Source of the DNA: Apiosordaria backusii
Taxonomy: Eukaryota > Ascomycota > Sordariomycetes > Sordariales > Lasiosphaeriaceae
Direction of reading: 5' to 3'
Assembly: GCA_030549205.1 (NCBI GenBank)
Contig: JAUKTV010000003.1
Coordinates: forward strand, 1,984,001-2,048,000
DNA: 64,000 nucleotides
The stretch's first letter is position 1. The number at the start of each line of letters is the position of its first letter. The notes under the pieces are model-generated. The model was not told the DNA's origin, made no database searches, and saw only the letters and a list, made by a program, of their open reading frames with translations. Positions 31,644 through 42,253 of the stretch are shown here, in pieces. Position numbers and translations under genes: made by a program.

Positions 31644-34600
31644 GGCGCTGTGGGGGAGGACGAGGTTGGCGCGGAGGAAGGTGAAGAATGCTGTCGTAGA
31701 CGAGATGTGTAAGTTTTGGTGTTTTGATACGATACGTAAAAAAAAAAAAAAAATCTTGGCTGGATCGGGAATGTAACGGTGATGTTGTGGTGGTGGATAT
31801 GGGCAGTTGGGTGGTGGGTGGGATTGATGATGCCCCGCACCGGGATTTGACCCCTCTGGAGTCTTTTCCCACGGCAGTGTCGTGTGAGTGAGTGTAGGTG
31901 GGAAAGGGGAGCAACACCAGAGACAAAATAAACGAGATGCCGATATTGAATGTAACTGAAACGCAATTTATTTCAAGACATATGGATATGTCTTGAAGGA
32001 CAAGTGACAAAAAGTGTCTTGAATAGCGGGGCATTTTGAGATTTCGAAATTTTCCTTGGGCCCTTGGACCGAGGGTTTGGATGGAGGGGTAGATACGTAG
32101 GGAAATGGGATGACTATGAGGGCAAGAGAATAGGTAAGAGAGAGATAAAACTCACCAGTACTCGTCTTCAGCGCGGGCATGGCATTAATCCTGTCGACAA
32201 TGGAGTTCGGGTGGCAGGCACTCAGGTCAAGCTCCGTGACGGCCTGCGGTGAGCCGTCCATGTCATACACTGAATATCCGTATCCGTATCCGTAGGTGCT
32301 GGATCCCATCGAGTCTGAAAGGCAAGGCCGCGGACGACGGCACTGAAGAGGACTGGTGCGCCTGAAATGGAGAAAATAAAACAAAGAAAAAATTGTTAGC
32401 CGCGGTTTGCTAATACAGGGCCCGGCCCTGTGGATTTCACCCCTCCCCAGACTTGGGCTAAGGTATATCGGACATCCACTATGATCTGGGCTGAAGCAGA
32501 CAGAGACAAGAGGGGATGTTGGATATGAATGATATGCGGACTAGATGATAGGAGGGTGGCATGGGCAAGTGTAATAAGGCCGGGACTCACATTTTGGGGG
32601 ATGCCGGAGACCAGCAGCTTGGGTATTGATATTAGACGACGTACAGGAGGGGGGGGGACTTGGATATTAAAGGCAAAGATAAGGCCAACCACCTCACGGG
32701 AGAAGATGAAAATGACGACAGAGAAGATGCAAGCATCAACATGGATCAGCGGTACCAAACTCGAGGAGTCGTCCAGCGCCTCCAACGGGGTGGCTTGCTT
32801 CACGACAGGAAGGGGGAGATAGAGAAAAGAAGATCCAGCATTCCGAGACAGTTCGAGATCATGGCGACTGCAGGGCCTTTCCCTCTTTTAATGTTTGTGG
32901 CCCGGCACTGGCGAGCATGGCCGGGGAGGTACCCCCGTGCTCAGACACCGGACGACCGAGTCCCAACCAAGGGGAGTCTGTGGGCGAAGCGAGAGGAAAA
33001 AAAACACGGCTGGGGGTGGAGGGCAAAAAGGGTCCAGACTGATTTGGGCGTCGTCCCACGAAACTATGCAGCCATTTTAGTTGATAAGCTCGATAAGAGG
33101 CAATACAGACCAATGAGGCGTTTGGATCAGGGCGACCCTTTTGCGCGGCGTGTGCCAACCAAAGCGGCCTGCTGTGCAGTACCACACACACTCTCTTCCT
33201 TCAGAGGATCTCTAGGGGGGCGTGGTTGGCTCTCTTGGAAGCACATGCGATGATGCAAGTTCGTGCTTGTGATGATGCGAGTGGGACCCCTCTGGCGCTG
33301 TCCAACTTGTTTCGAGATGGCTCATCGCAGATAGCCGAGTGGACGTTGATTTATCCAAGACTACTGCCATCCCTTGGATCTGCTGCTGACTTGCATGTCG
33401 AGTCTCTGGAGGTGGGCTCACCATCGTAGTGTACTCTACTCAGGGTGTTTGAGCCGTCCAAAAGGATCAAGAGAGCGTGCAGATCATCGGCGGCACAGAG
33501 CCCATCCTTTCTGCTCACCGGCGATCTGCTGAGTGCCAGAGATGAAGAATAAACGATGATAGGTTCCATGTTTCCTTCAAAGTGCCAAAAAGAAGCCGGC
33601 CGTTGTTTGAGACCGGCCGCGCCAGGGCCCTTGTGGTGGGGATGCCACTCGGAAACAGCGGGGCTTGACACTAGGAAAGCGGGGACTCTTCCCAAGATCC
33701 AACACCCAGCATCAACTTGAAACAAGACAGTGCCGTGATGCCCCCATCACGACGTTGTATTTGTGGGATTATTCCTGAAGGATAGGAATAGACAGCTACT
33801 CGCTGCCTCTTCTGGCGAGGCGATGAGAGAACCAAAAGACGGGATACACATAAACGACGCTGCGTGTCCATCCGGCTATGTTTGAGAGCTGCTGTCAGTG
33901 CTGGTCCGGTGGGTGAGTGAATGGAACAGAACATGCCCCGCCATCGCCGCATCGACCAGCAAAAAGCTTGAATCTCAAACACCTAGGCTGCAGCTCCTGC
34001 ATTGTTCGCATCGCCAGAGTAGCGTTTTGGGGTCCACGGGTTCCATTTTCGGCAGTGTCTTACGTTTGCTGGGCCACGTCTTTTTTCGGAGAACGGGAAG
34101 GATTAGGCGAGTTGGACCCTTCGGACCACTTCTTCATGATCATGGCGAGAGCCGCTGTGAAGAATCTCCTCAACGACTAGGTCCCAAGTTGATAGGCATC
34201 ACAGGTTGTCGCCGACATCTTCACAGGTTTCTATTCAAGGTTGATATCGATATCGAACGCGGGGTGGTTGGCGCTAACAATGCACGCAGTAAATCTCCGT
34301 TCATCAGTGAGCAAGGAGCTCCCAGTTGCTTCAATTCCAATGAGAGTTGCATCGCCAAAGCACAGCAAGGTTCCCCAGGTTTGTCATGCATGAAACAAGT
34401 GAACCTGTCCCTGGAGTCAGTATTTGTGAGCCTCGAGTTCAAGAATACCAAGCATTGGTTCGACGGATGCCAGTCTTGGCTTCTTGGAATATGCTGGTTG
34501 GCTTTGGCGCCGCTCCGGGAGGGAGTTGAGAACGGGGACGGGCTGCCAGTGATGGCGGAACGGATCCGCACCGGGGTGGCAACCGGCGTGGTCGGCAACC

Positions 34601-35632
34601 AAATTCATCATGTCGCCGTAAATTCATCTTCGTTCGGTGAAGGCCTCAGCTGAAAAGATTGGAAGGATGCAGATACCGGAGAACCTGGATTCCGAGGAAG
34701 GACTTCCCAGGACCACTTGCTGCCTCGGGAGTTCGAAGTTCTTGTATTTTCGTGTGGTTCACGCAGCCTTATCTCCCAAGCACATGATTGTTTGACCACG
34801 TCCTGACCTCACCACCTCTTCTCAGTCAAAAATCGAGCATCAAAGTGCATCTCAAGAGAACAAAACTTTCACCGGGTTTCGTTAACCTGTGTTAACGGCC
34901 TGCCAAGAGCCATCAGTTGAAAATCTGCCTCGCGGGGACAAGCCACGGGGGCTTACGATTGGCCCACCGTGCAAGCCCCAAGACACGAGGCAGACTCCGT
35001 TGTGACCGGAAACGGCAATAGAATGCCACCACAGCGCCAAGCGACCACAGAACACAGAGAGCGGTGATGAGATTTTACGGTTTTGACACTCATCAGCATC
35101 TGTCATTTGCCTGCCCCCCTAAAGACTGCCATCTGCCGGACACAGGGACGGACTCGCAGCGGAATATCTCTGATCGGGTCAGGTTGATGCCCAATCAGCA
35201 ACCGCTCGCTGGACAGATACTGAACAGCGTTGGCCAAGAGGCAGCCAATCCTCATCGATCGGGCCTAGGTATCCGTACCACGCCTGCCGCCTCTGGACTG
35301 CATGGCATGGGTCAAGTCCTACGAGTCCTAAGGCACCTCAACTTCTGCTTCACTGCGATTGCGAGATAGGACCTTGAGAGGAGCAATTCCGCGACCTGCC
35401 CGTGGCTCAGTCTGCCTTCCCACCACTGGCATCATTCAGCGCTCACGACCAGATCCAAATAAAACTAAAATGGGTGGCGGAATGCTCTTGTTCGTTGCTT
35501 GCCGTTAGCTTCCACTCACCTTGTCATTCCGTTCGGTTGGTCAGGAAGAGAAAAATCGCCCCTCTTTGGGAAGCTCTCTACCTACTAAGCAACTGAAGTT
35601 TGTTGCCATTACAGCATCACGGTCCACCAAAA
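31644..35632. other. 4-kb gene-poor region
   Basis: This is the longest stretch with no supported gene. At 31833-31890 (minus) there is a tRNA 3'-half-like sequence with B-box similarity (GGGGTCAAATCCC). At 31970-32860 minus-strand frames carry plausible splice signals, but no start codon or known domain. Long open frames near 33900-34650 lack ATG starts and domains. I see no transposase or terminal repeats. Confidence 0.4.
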
Positions 35633-38600
35633 ATGGACCTCAAGAAACCTTACTCCCTCCTGGAGGACCACACGCCCCATCCATCAAACTCAAATTACCC
35701 AACATTCCGGTCTTCACCACCCCTCTTCCGCCATGGGCGCCTGTTGACAAGCGCCGGGGATGGCAGGAGCTCGACCTCCAACTCGCCCCTCTCCCAGAAG
35801 CTCACTGACTTTGACCAAGACCTCGACCAGGACTTGAACGAGCAACCCATGTTGTCTTGCGTGTATGTATTAGGTACCTAAAGAAAAGGCATCTTGAGTT
35901 AACTGATCTGATCTTGCATACAGATCCCACGAGACGTCTCAGGAAGATTGTGCTCGACACAGATTCATCGTCTGGGCTGCCGTGAAGCGCAACGAGTCTC
36001 TCAGAAAGCATCCTGAGAAGAAGACCGAATGCCCGCTTCTCAAATGCAACCACAAATTCGCGGATCACGAGTCTATGCTCAAGCACCTAGCAAGGTGCAG
36101 ATATCTTGCCTCTGGTGAATATTGGTGTTATAACCATATGAGGGTGGAACATTTTGATGATATCAGATGCAAGAGGTGTCTCGGTCATCAATCCAAAGGA
36201 AAGAAGATTCTTATGTTAGCCAAGAAGGTTTTCCACGGGCTAGGTCACAAATCGAAAAAGGGTCAACAAGCTCCCATTGCCGACGACGAGCCATTGCGCC
36301 TGCCACCGCCGAGTTACGAATCCATTGGACCTTGCGCACCACTGGTTGGGAATGCTGCCGAGCTACCTTTGACTGAGATCCTAGAGGCCGACTCCAACGA
36401 GATCGAAGTCCCCATTGCGCCACCACAACAGCAGCATCCGACCATCGACCCTCAAGATCTACTAATTCCACAACCCATCATATCACCAGGCCTCCCAGAG
36501 CTCGATGCAACCGCCATGGAATGGGATCCCACACTTGATATGGCAATGCCACAAATACCATTACAGATGCCGATTGCTCTGCAAGACGACGGCATGCAGC
36601 AGTTTGTTTACAATAAGCCAGCACTTCAGCTAGCAACAAACAACCCATATGCCCGTCACCAGGTACCTCCTCGGCCTGTATCCCGGCCTACGTCGACTGC
36701 CCCACGCAGCAAAGGCCTGTCACCTAGTTCCTCTGTGAGGTCGACAGCGAGTACCGACACCACGACTAGCAACGTGAGTAACGACAGCAATGTCAGCTAC
36801 GACAGCACGTTCAGCAACCTTACCACTGACAGCCACGATACCACCAACTCTTACGACACAGTTTACAGCAACGCAAACTCACTAATCTCTCCCGTCTCGA
36901 ACTACAGCGGAGCTTGGTCAACCCCGGATGGGGTGAACACGAATATGACATCGCCCATCGACAGTGCTATGCTCGAAAACCACTTTGCGGATTCTGGTTA
37001 TGGTTACGATGGTTGCCCGGACCTCCTGCACAACTTTTTCTCGGAACTGCCAGCGGACTTGCCGGTGTCCTCGATGATGGATGGGATACTCCCGGACCCC
37101 CTTGTGGCATTAAATGAGCTCCCGATGACCCTCAACCAGGCGCCCGAAAACTCAATTTTAAACTATGTGGCCGAATTATCCGACAACAAGGAGATTGAAA
37201 CCCCACAAACTGATTCATACGACTCTGAAACAAGGTCTATGGTCGACTCAGCTTGGGACGTTTTACAGGAGCAGGTGGTGCAATCGATGGTCAAAATTCA
37301 GGATCTCCAAGGAAATCCGCTTGCCCGACAATTGAGGTCCATGTCGATTCAGACGATATCTGAGCGAGGTCTCCGAACTTTGCGATCTTACCTTGACGGT
37401 TATCTCCCATCGAATTCGGACGACGCGCTGTGCTTGGCTCATCTCATATTCGCTTTTGCCTTGGTCGTATACCAGGAAGGAACGCATAAACGTGTTAGAG
37501 GACTATATCTCCAGTCCCTTCGGCTCATGGCGTTGTTTTCGGAGCAGGACCGACGGGATTATGGCCAACTCGCCGATTTCATCTGGAAACCCGACGAATC
37601 GTCTGATGTTGAGAATCAATTGGAAGCTATTCGCAGCATGTATCCGAATTCCAAGGGCAAATCACCTGTTGGCCACCCTGGAATGGGATCTCATCCGCCA
37701 GATACCTTCTTAGCTGCTGCCCGCGACTTCCTCGATGGTAGGCCTCTCCCTTCATTGTGACTGACAGAAGTTAATGTACGGTCGCTAACATCTCACAGAA
37801 CTCGAAATGAAAATGCTACTCGGTGCCGACTCTTACTCGCATGATCCGCAACAGTCCGCTCTTCTCGTCAAACACAGTGAGGATACCAACATGGGAGTGG
37901 TGAATCCCGCACTAGTACAGTCGATGAAACCAGTACTAGAAAAGATCGCACAAACATTTGACAGCTCCGAGTTGAGAGAAAAGCTTCAGAAGATATTCCG
38001 AGGGCTGAGCAACGGTCGAATATCCAGCATTCGAAAGATCGAAATCGAGCTCCTCCACGCTGGACAAAGCTGCCTCCCATCCTCCCGGTACTACGACACT
38101 TTCGTCCCCGAAACCCGCAAGCTCTGCGACGACATCTACCGCCTCCATGACCCCCAAATGGGCACCTCTCGACGAAATGACTACCACAAGCTCGGCATCG
38201 CCTACATTGAAAAGCTCCTCCCCGACCTAGACAATTTCTCTGCTTCCCCCCGGCGGCCGGAATCACCCGATAATTCAATGGACGACCTCTACCTCAATCT
38301 CAACCCCTCCTCTCCAGCCGCTGCCAAACCTACCCCTCGATCCCACTCTGCATCCCCTCAGCCACCGGAAGACTCTGATCAACAAACAGCAGTAGAAGCT
38401 GACTCCAAATGCGATGAATGCGGCTACCGACCAAAGGGACATCCAAAGTGGTTCAAGGGCAGCATGGCCAAGCACAAGAGACTAAAGCACAGCAGGGAGC
38501 CGCCCAAGATTTACCAGTGTCCATACCCGGGTTGCACGTCACAATACAAAAACCGGCCGGACAATCTGAGGCAGCATCAGATTGAGAAGAGACACTTTCT

Positions 38601-38682
38601 AGATGGGGAGGAGGTGCTCATGAAGAGGCCTAGTAAGAGGAAGAGGGTTGAGGCAGCAGGGACGGGGAGTGAAAAGGATTAA
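35633..38682 (+). CDS. C2H2 zinc-finger transcription factor-like protein
   Basis: Three exons (35633-35862, 35924-37737, 37799-38682) give 975 residues. The start MDLKKPYSLLEDH has a good AAAATGG context, and splicing (GT|GTATGT...CATACAG) joins it to SHETSQEDCARHRFIVW. A Cys/His cluster near residue 112 (CPLLKCNHKFADHESMLKHL, ending ARC) resembles one finger and is followed by YWCYNHMRVEHFDDIRCKRC. A Ser/Thr/Asp/Asn/Tyr-rich low-complexity block occupies about residues 335-400. Near the C-terminus, CDECGYRPKGHPKWFKGSM (~885) and YQCPYPGCTSQYKNRPDNLR (~920) form two C2H2-type fingers, followed by a basic RPSKRKR segment likely to be a nuclear localisation signal. The target genes cannot be inferred. 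Confidence 0.88.
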
Positions 38683-39738
38683 TTTTTGATCTGAAACGAG
38701 ATTGGGGGTTGGATGACGAATAAATGTGTCAGCAGGGTGGCTTATGGGATGGGATGGTGTTTGATTGGGAACTGGAAGGTGGGGTGGGGGGGGATCTTTT
38801 GCACATATCCTGATGTCTTGACCATGGGGGAAGATACCAACTTTTTGCATCTTAGCGAGGCGTTCTTTTTTTTTTTTTTTTTGCGCTTTTTTTCTCTTTT
38901 GTCGGTTTCTTTTGTATCACTACAGGGGCGGGGATGGTTTAGGATTGATAGATCTGGGACTTTGGGGAATGGGTTGCTGGAATGGGGCCACAGGCCCACA
39001 CACAGCGAGCAGAGCACTGGCTGTTACTACACTTGACTACAGACATTGCTTGGCTACTACTACATATTGCTTGGCTACCTAATTGGGGAAGGATGAGAGA
39101 AACGAATGGTTCAGGCGATTTATACGCCATATAGGGAGAGAAATATATACCATCTCGGCACGAGAGAGGCTTTGCTTTGTTGCACTCTGACTTACACGAT
39201 CTTTCTTCTGTTTCCGCATGCAATGTGTTTATTGATTCTATCTATGTGTTTCAGACTAGCAATGTATCCATAATGCTTTGGATTATCTCATTCGATAAAT
39301 AAGGTCACAGGACCAAGATCTTCTAGAGTAAGGAGGCTGTGTTCAGGTGACCGGTTGTTCTCGGGTATCAGACCACTTACCGTATTTTGGAGTATGTAAA
39401 CAGTCGCCCCTCATCTACACCTTGCTGTCTGCTCTACCACAACCACAGCAAATCTGATATTTAGGTAAGAAACAAGACGGCTAAAACCTCACATTTGGGA
39501 TCCAAAGAATCCATTTCTCATCAAAAATTTCGGCATCGAGAATATTTTTTCGCCGTTCTCCGACGACCTTCTTAACTGCACAAGGCAGGTGCAAGACAAA
39601 TTACCCCACTCTCAACCTCACTTCTTTTGATTCATCGGTCACTCATCATCGGCCCCTCACTCACATTTATTTCAACCAAATCACCACTCCCTCACATCTC
39701 ACCATACCCGTCTCACAACCAACACCCCCTCCATCAAA
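38683..39738. other. intergenic, C2H2 factor 3' flank and RBK1 promoter
   Basis: Contains a T17 run near 38866-38882 and AT-rich DNA; the last 150 bp is a CA/TC-rich leader before ribokinase. No other gene. Confidence 0.45.
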
Positions 39739-40713
39739 ATGGCAACCCCAACCATCCCTCACATAACCATCCTCGGCTCCCTCAACACAGACCTAGTCGC
39801 CTACGTCCCCCACCACCCCCTCCCCGGCGAAACCCTCACCGCAACCTCCTTCCTAACCTCCCCAGGAGGCAAAGGCTCCAACCAAGCCGTCGCCTGCGCC
39901 AAGCTCTCCCGCCCCCGCTCTTTAACTTCCCCCTCCGCCCACGTCTCCATGGTCGGCGCAGTCGGCTCCGACCCCAACGGCACCCTCCTCCTCACCAACC
40001 TCACCTCCCACGGCGTGGACCCCTCCCTCGTCTCCACCCTGCCCGGTACAAAAACCGGCATCGCCATGATCGTCGTCGAGGCGGAAACCGGCCAAAACAG
40101 AATCATCATCTCCGGGGAAGCCAACCACCAAGTTGACGAGTCCTTCCTTACCAAGGGAAACTGGTTGGAAAAGACAGATATGTTAATCATGCAACTTGAG
40201 ATTCCTATGGGTACCGTCCTGAAAGCGGTGGAAGAAGCGAAGAAAAGGGGGGTGGATGTCCTCTTAAACCCTGCGCCGGCGAAGAAGCTGCCGGGGAGTG
40301 TGTACGAGGGGTTGAAGCACTTGGTTGTGAATGAGACCGAGGCGGCGATATTGGGGGATGTGGACGAGGAGGAGCTGGATACACTTGAGGGGCTGGAGAG
40401 GGTAGGAGAAAAGTTTGGTGGGATGGGGGTGGAGAATTTTATTGCTACACTGGGGGGGAGGGGGGTGTATTATCTCACAAAGGACGGAAAGAAAGGGTTG
40501 GTAGAGGCGGAAAGGGGCGTGAAGGTGGTGGATACCACGGGGGCGGGGGATACGTTTGTGGGGAGGTATGCGCTTGATGCTGCGGCTGCGAGGAAGGAGG
40601 GAAAGGAATTTGATATTGAGGGCGCGGTGAAAAAGGCGAACAAGGCGGCGGCGGTTACGGTGCAGAGGGAGGGGGCGGCGGCTTCGATTCCTTGGAGGGA
40701 TGAGGTTGAGTAA
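39739..40713 (+). CDS. RBK1: ribokinase
   Basis: Ribokinase phosphorylates D-ribose to ribose-5-phosphate with ATP in the cytosol. A single exon of 324 residues has the full PfkB-family signature set. The start MATPTIPHITILGSLNTDLV carries the substrate-side GSLNTD. Next come GGKGSNQAVACAKL (PfkB motif 1), VGAVGSDPNGTLL, EANHQVD, LNPAPAK, VVNETEA, ATLGGRGVYYL and the catalytic DTTGAGDTFVGRYA (anion hole GAGD). The end PWRDEVE fits. No frame problem is present even though G-runs occur in the second half. Codon use shifts from C-rich to G-rich third positions midway, which is also seen in neighbouring genes. Confidence 0.97.
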   Translation: MATPTIPHITILGSLNTDLVAYVPHHPLPGETLTATSFLTSPGGKGSNQAVACAKLSRPRSLTSPSAHVSMVGAVGSDPNGTLLLTNLTSHGVDPSLVSTLPGTKTGIAMIVVEAETGQNRIIISGEANHQVDESFLTKGNWLEKTDMLIMQLEIPMGTVLKAVEEAKKRGVDVLLNPAPAKKLPGSVYEGLKHLVVNETEAAILGDVDEEELDTLEGLERVGEKFGGMGVENFIATLGGRGVYYLTKDGKKGLVEAERGVKVVDTTGAGDTFVGRYALDAAAARKEGKEFDIEGAVKKANKAAAVTVQREGAAASIPWRDEVE

Positions 40714-41084
40714 GAGGGTTGAAGAAGGGGTTAGAGTTGGGACGGAGGTAGAACTCATAGTAAATGGTGTGCTAGAATACCTTGCACATTTTGCTGAAAG
40801 CACGCTGAAAAAAAAAAAAAAAAGAGTCATTTATAGGTTTGACTTGAGATATATTACCTCCACCAACTACACCTCCCTAGGTAGGTAGTAAAAACAAGAG
40901 TCATTTTGTGGGGTTGAGCCGAGATATATATTACGCCTATCCTCCACCACCATCTCAGCCGTTCCCTCCCAGTAAACTCAAGCCAGCAGCAACTTGAACA
41001 CGACCCGCTATTCTCTCTCGTAACAACTCCAGACCTCCACTTCCCATTTTCATCCCCCAAAATGGGCCCATTTTCGTGTGTAAA
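40714..41084. other. convergent intergenic, RBK1 / GFA protein
   Basis: 3' flanks of two convergent genes with an A15 run near 40808-40822 and a CCTAGGTAGGTAG word at 40877-40889. Confidence 0.5.
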
Positions 41085-42253
41085 TCAGGGATTTATGTAC
41101 TTATTCCCCCTTCCCCTCCCCTCCTCCCTCTTCACCCTCCCAGGCATCCTCCTCAACCCCTCCACATCCAACTCGTCCTGGTTCACAACCCTAAGATTAA
41201 ACGGCCTGATATCCTTGAAGCTCTCCCTGAATTTCCTCACCTCCTCAGACAGCTCCTCGTTTTCCCCTACTGGGATCGGCTCGGCGAGGACTAGCACCCC
41301 GCAGTGTTTACACGAGGCCTTGCGGACGATCTTGTCGTTGAAGGTGTAGTAGGTGAGGTGCTCGGCGCCGGAGATGGCGAGCTGGTCTTTGAGGGGGTAG
41401 GCCCAGATGTATCCGCCCTGGGTTTTGCACCTAGTTAGAGAGTGACGGGGGGCTGGGAGTAGGGGGGAATAGGCGGGGGAATATACCCGGACACAATGGC
41501 TACAGTTACACTCGATTATCGGGCCTTTGTACTCCTCGCTGTCGAAGGGGTGGTCAACTTTCAGTGCGGCGGTTACTGCGCCGCAGTGGCAGCTGCCGTG
41601 GTAGAGTTTGCCTTGGCCGTCTGGGATGCTTGAAGGGGTGGGGAGGGGACCGGCGTATACGGAGGGCTTGTAGGGTGGGGGAAACTTGGCGCTGTCGACG
41701 CTGTTATCGCGTTAGTGGGCAGTTATAGGTTACGGGATGGGATGGGATGGGTAAAGGGACATACTGTCTCTCTTCTAGGCTCCATATGTCGAGGTCTTGG
41801 ATGCAGCGGGCCTATGGTACAGGCAGTATACTTTTAGCTGACTGATGTTTTTAGGGTGTGAAAGGTTGGTGGTGACTTACATTGATGCCCAGATTCATCG
41901 GCGGTTCGAAGAACTCGGATGTTCCAAAGGTTCCGGTGCCACACTTGCTGCAGAACTGAGATGGAAATTAACAATGTCAGTACTGAGGCCTGGGTGTATT
42001 TGTCCGTATAAATGATGAAGCTCACCTGGTGTTTCCACTTCTTCTCTCCAAACTGATACTGCTTGATAGTTCCCTCATCTTTCACAATCGTCAACTCAAC
42101 CCCGGGTGTGATGGCAAAGTAGCCCTTCTTGTAGCAAATACTACAGTTGCAAATCACCCCCGACTTGATCTCAGGGGCTTCAAACTCAAAGATGAAGGCA
42201 CCGCAATGACAGTTGGCGCGATATTTCTTGATCTGCTGTTCCGTGTCCGCCAT
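41085..42253 (-). CDS. protein with two GFA/CENP-V-type zinc domains
   Basis: GFA-like domains bind zinc through CxC and CxxC pairs; glutathione-dependent formaldehyde-activating enzyme is the name-giving member, but most fungal copies are uncharacterised. Domain 1 has NCHCGAFIFEFEAP, VICNCSICYKKGYF and FCSKCGTGTFG. Domain 2 has GSCHCGAVTAALK, IECNCSHCVR, GGYIWAYPLKDQL and ASCKHCGVLVLAEP. Five exons (42026-42253, 41881-41955, 41765-41811, 41487-41700, 41085-41417) total 298 residues. The start is MADTEQQIKK; an ATG three codons upstream (42262) is equally possible. The last intron has two acceptors, CTAG ending at 41431 and CCCAG ending at 41418; only the second keeps the frame and restores the usual CxxC-to-GY spacing. 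Confidence 0.88.

Noticed and set aside
33898..34653. 251-codon open frame
   Set aside because: It begins at GTG, has no recognisable domain, and its composition is like the surrounding intergenic DNA.
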